From NCBI RefSeq assembly GCF_022009635.1, contig NZ_CP091716.1, forward strand, positions 387,001-451,000: DNA of 64,000 nucleotides. Reading direction: 5' to 3'. The position numbers and the translations under genes were made by a program. Source of the DNA: Variovorax paradoxus (GTDB lineage Bacteria > Pseudomonadota > Gammaproteobacteria > Burkholderiales > Burkholderiaceae_C). The notes under the pieces are model-generated. The model worked only from the letters and a program-made list of their open reading frames with translations, was not told where the DNA came from and did no database searches. Below are positions 63,376 to 64,000 of this stretch, piece after piece. Every line of letters begins with the position of its first letter. Within the stretch, counting starts at the first letter, position 1.

Positions 63376-63857
63376 GGCGAAGCCTCGCCGCTCGATCGCG
63401 ATTCCAGCGCCATGGCCGATCGGGTCTTGATCCATATTCTCATGATGACCACGCAGACACTGTTGCCGTCCTGCTTCTTCACGTCCCAGCGAATGTCCGC
63501 GATGCCGGATCCGGCGTCGCGTGGCTGCAGCTTTTCGACGGTTGCCACCACATGGATCGTGTCGCCGAAGAAAGTCGGCTTGGGATAGCGGATGCGCTCC
63601 GATCCGTAATTTGCGATCACCGTCTGGGTCTGTGGGGGCACGGCGAGCCCGCCCGCCATGGCGAAGATCATCACACCGGGTGCCACGCGTTGCTTGAAGA
63701 CGCTGGCTTCGGCATACAGCACATCGCAATGGATAGGGAACCAGTCCCCCGTGAACATGCACCACATGGTCACGTCGGTCTCGGTGACGGTCCTGCGCTG
63801 AGTGATCTCGACGTCGCCGACCTTCAAATCATCGAAGCACTTCTCCAGCATCCGCAT
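63372..63857 (-). CDS. MaoC-like hotdog dehydratase/hydratase
   Basis: The 161-residue product has the MaoC hotdog pattern: DLKVGDVEITQRRTVTETDVTMWCMFTGDWFPIHCD, with the D-x-(N/F)-P-x-H-x-D hydratase motif as DWFPIHCD near 42-49, then APGVMIFAMAGGL. This suggests (R)-specific enoyl-CoA hydration or a related step. ATG 63857 follows the partial ligase gene by 1 base and overlaps the epoxide hydrolase by 4, so all three are one leftward operon. Confidence 0.82.
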   Translation of the reverse strand: MRMLEKCFDDLKVGDVEITQRRTVTETDVTMWCMFTGDWFPIHCDVLYAEASVFKQRVAPGVMIFAMAGGLAVPPQTQTVIANYGSERIRYPKPTFFGDTIHVVATVEKLQPRDAGSGIADIRWDVKKQDGNSVCVVIMRIWIKTRSAMALESRSSGEASP

Positions 63858-63858
63858 G

Positions 63859-64000
63859 TCAGGCCCCCGAGGCGGCTTGCGCGCCTGCACGAGACAGAGC
63901 CTGGGTCGCACGCGACTGCTCTGCCCGTTTCTGGATCTTGCCTGTGGCGCCGCGCATCAGTGCTTCGCGGAACTCGATCGACTTGGGCCTCTTGAACTGC
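63859..64000 (-). CDS. AMP-forming acyl-CoA ligase (C-terminal end only)
   Basis: The last 46 codons of a gene entering from the right are visible. QFKRPKSIEFREALMRGATGKIQKR is the end of the ANL adenylating superfamily, with the catalytic Lys of the T-G-K-I-Q-K motif. An Ala/Gln/Arg-rich tail of ~20 residues follows. The pattern fits acyl- or aryl-CoA synthetases, not the PaaK type. The substrate cannot be told. The stop lies one base before the MaoC-like gene. Confidence 0.8.
   Translation of the reverse strand, partial: QFKRPKSIEFREALMRGATGKIQKRAEQSRATQALSRAGAQAASGA

Overview
This is high-GC bacterial chromosome, dense with short-spaced and 4-base-overlapping genes. The gene families (a TagJ- and TssQ-containing type VI secretion locus, a phenylacetate cluster with a PaaX repressor, RIT, IS66 and IS5 elements) fit a betaproteobacterium of the order Burkholderiales, probably Comamonadaceae (Variovorax or Acidovorax-like). 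That assignment is inference from gene content, not from a marker gene.

Region 1 (1-31494) is a nearly complete type VI secretion system (T6SS). The rightward block is tssA (start outside the window)-tssB-tssC-hcp-tagJ-tssE-tssF-tssG-tssH(clpV)-vgrG. An effector-loading cassette follows: a small membrane protein, a DUF2169/pentapeptide adaptor, a second pentapeptide-repeat protein, a DUF3540 protein and a DUF4150 PAAR-like tip. A leftward block carries the post-translational switch (PP2C phosphatase and FHA protein) and a TssQ-type lipoprotein. A second rightward block carries the membrane complex tssJ-tssK-tssL-tssM, then tagF and the Ser/Thr kinase ppkA. No toxin or immunity pair is recognisable in the cassette.

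Region 2 (31495-33710) holds two small hypothetical genes and a comM/yifB AAA+ gene that has lost its first ~48 codons. The break coincides with an IS21-type end carrying three ~20-bp-spaced repeats.

Region 3 (about 33718-51078) is a mosaic accessory island. It contains gene remnants (ImmA/IrrE-like peptidase, cytochrome c without signal peptide, MFS transporter, IS701 transposase with an in-frame stop, 5' piece of a tyrosine recombinase), a hipBA toxin-antitoxin pair, a metallophosphoesterase, an MbcA/ParS-like orphan antitoxin and several unknown genes. It also has a complete IS5-family element, a metzincin-like protease gene cut by IS66 DNA, an IS66 tnpC, a recombinase-in-trio (RIT) element, and the tail of a second IS66 tnpC that the RIT appears to have interrupted.

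Region 4 (51326-64000) is a phenylacetate catabolic locus. The leftward paaABCDE operon encodes the ring-epoxidising multicomponent oxygenase. Upstream of it lies a leftward unit paaG-paaI-livKHMGF, which joins the epoxide isomerase and thioesterase to a complete branched-chain-amino-acid-type ABC transporter, probably for aromatic acid uptake. paaX, the PaaX-family repressor, diverges from paaG. The promoters of paaA and paaG share the same inverted repeat (ACAG-N22-CTGT) at the same position relative to the proposed -10 box, a good candidate PaaX operator. Convergent to paaX are a two-domain epoxide hydrolase, a MaoC-like hydratase and the end of an acyl-CoA ligase.
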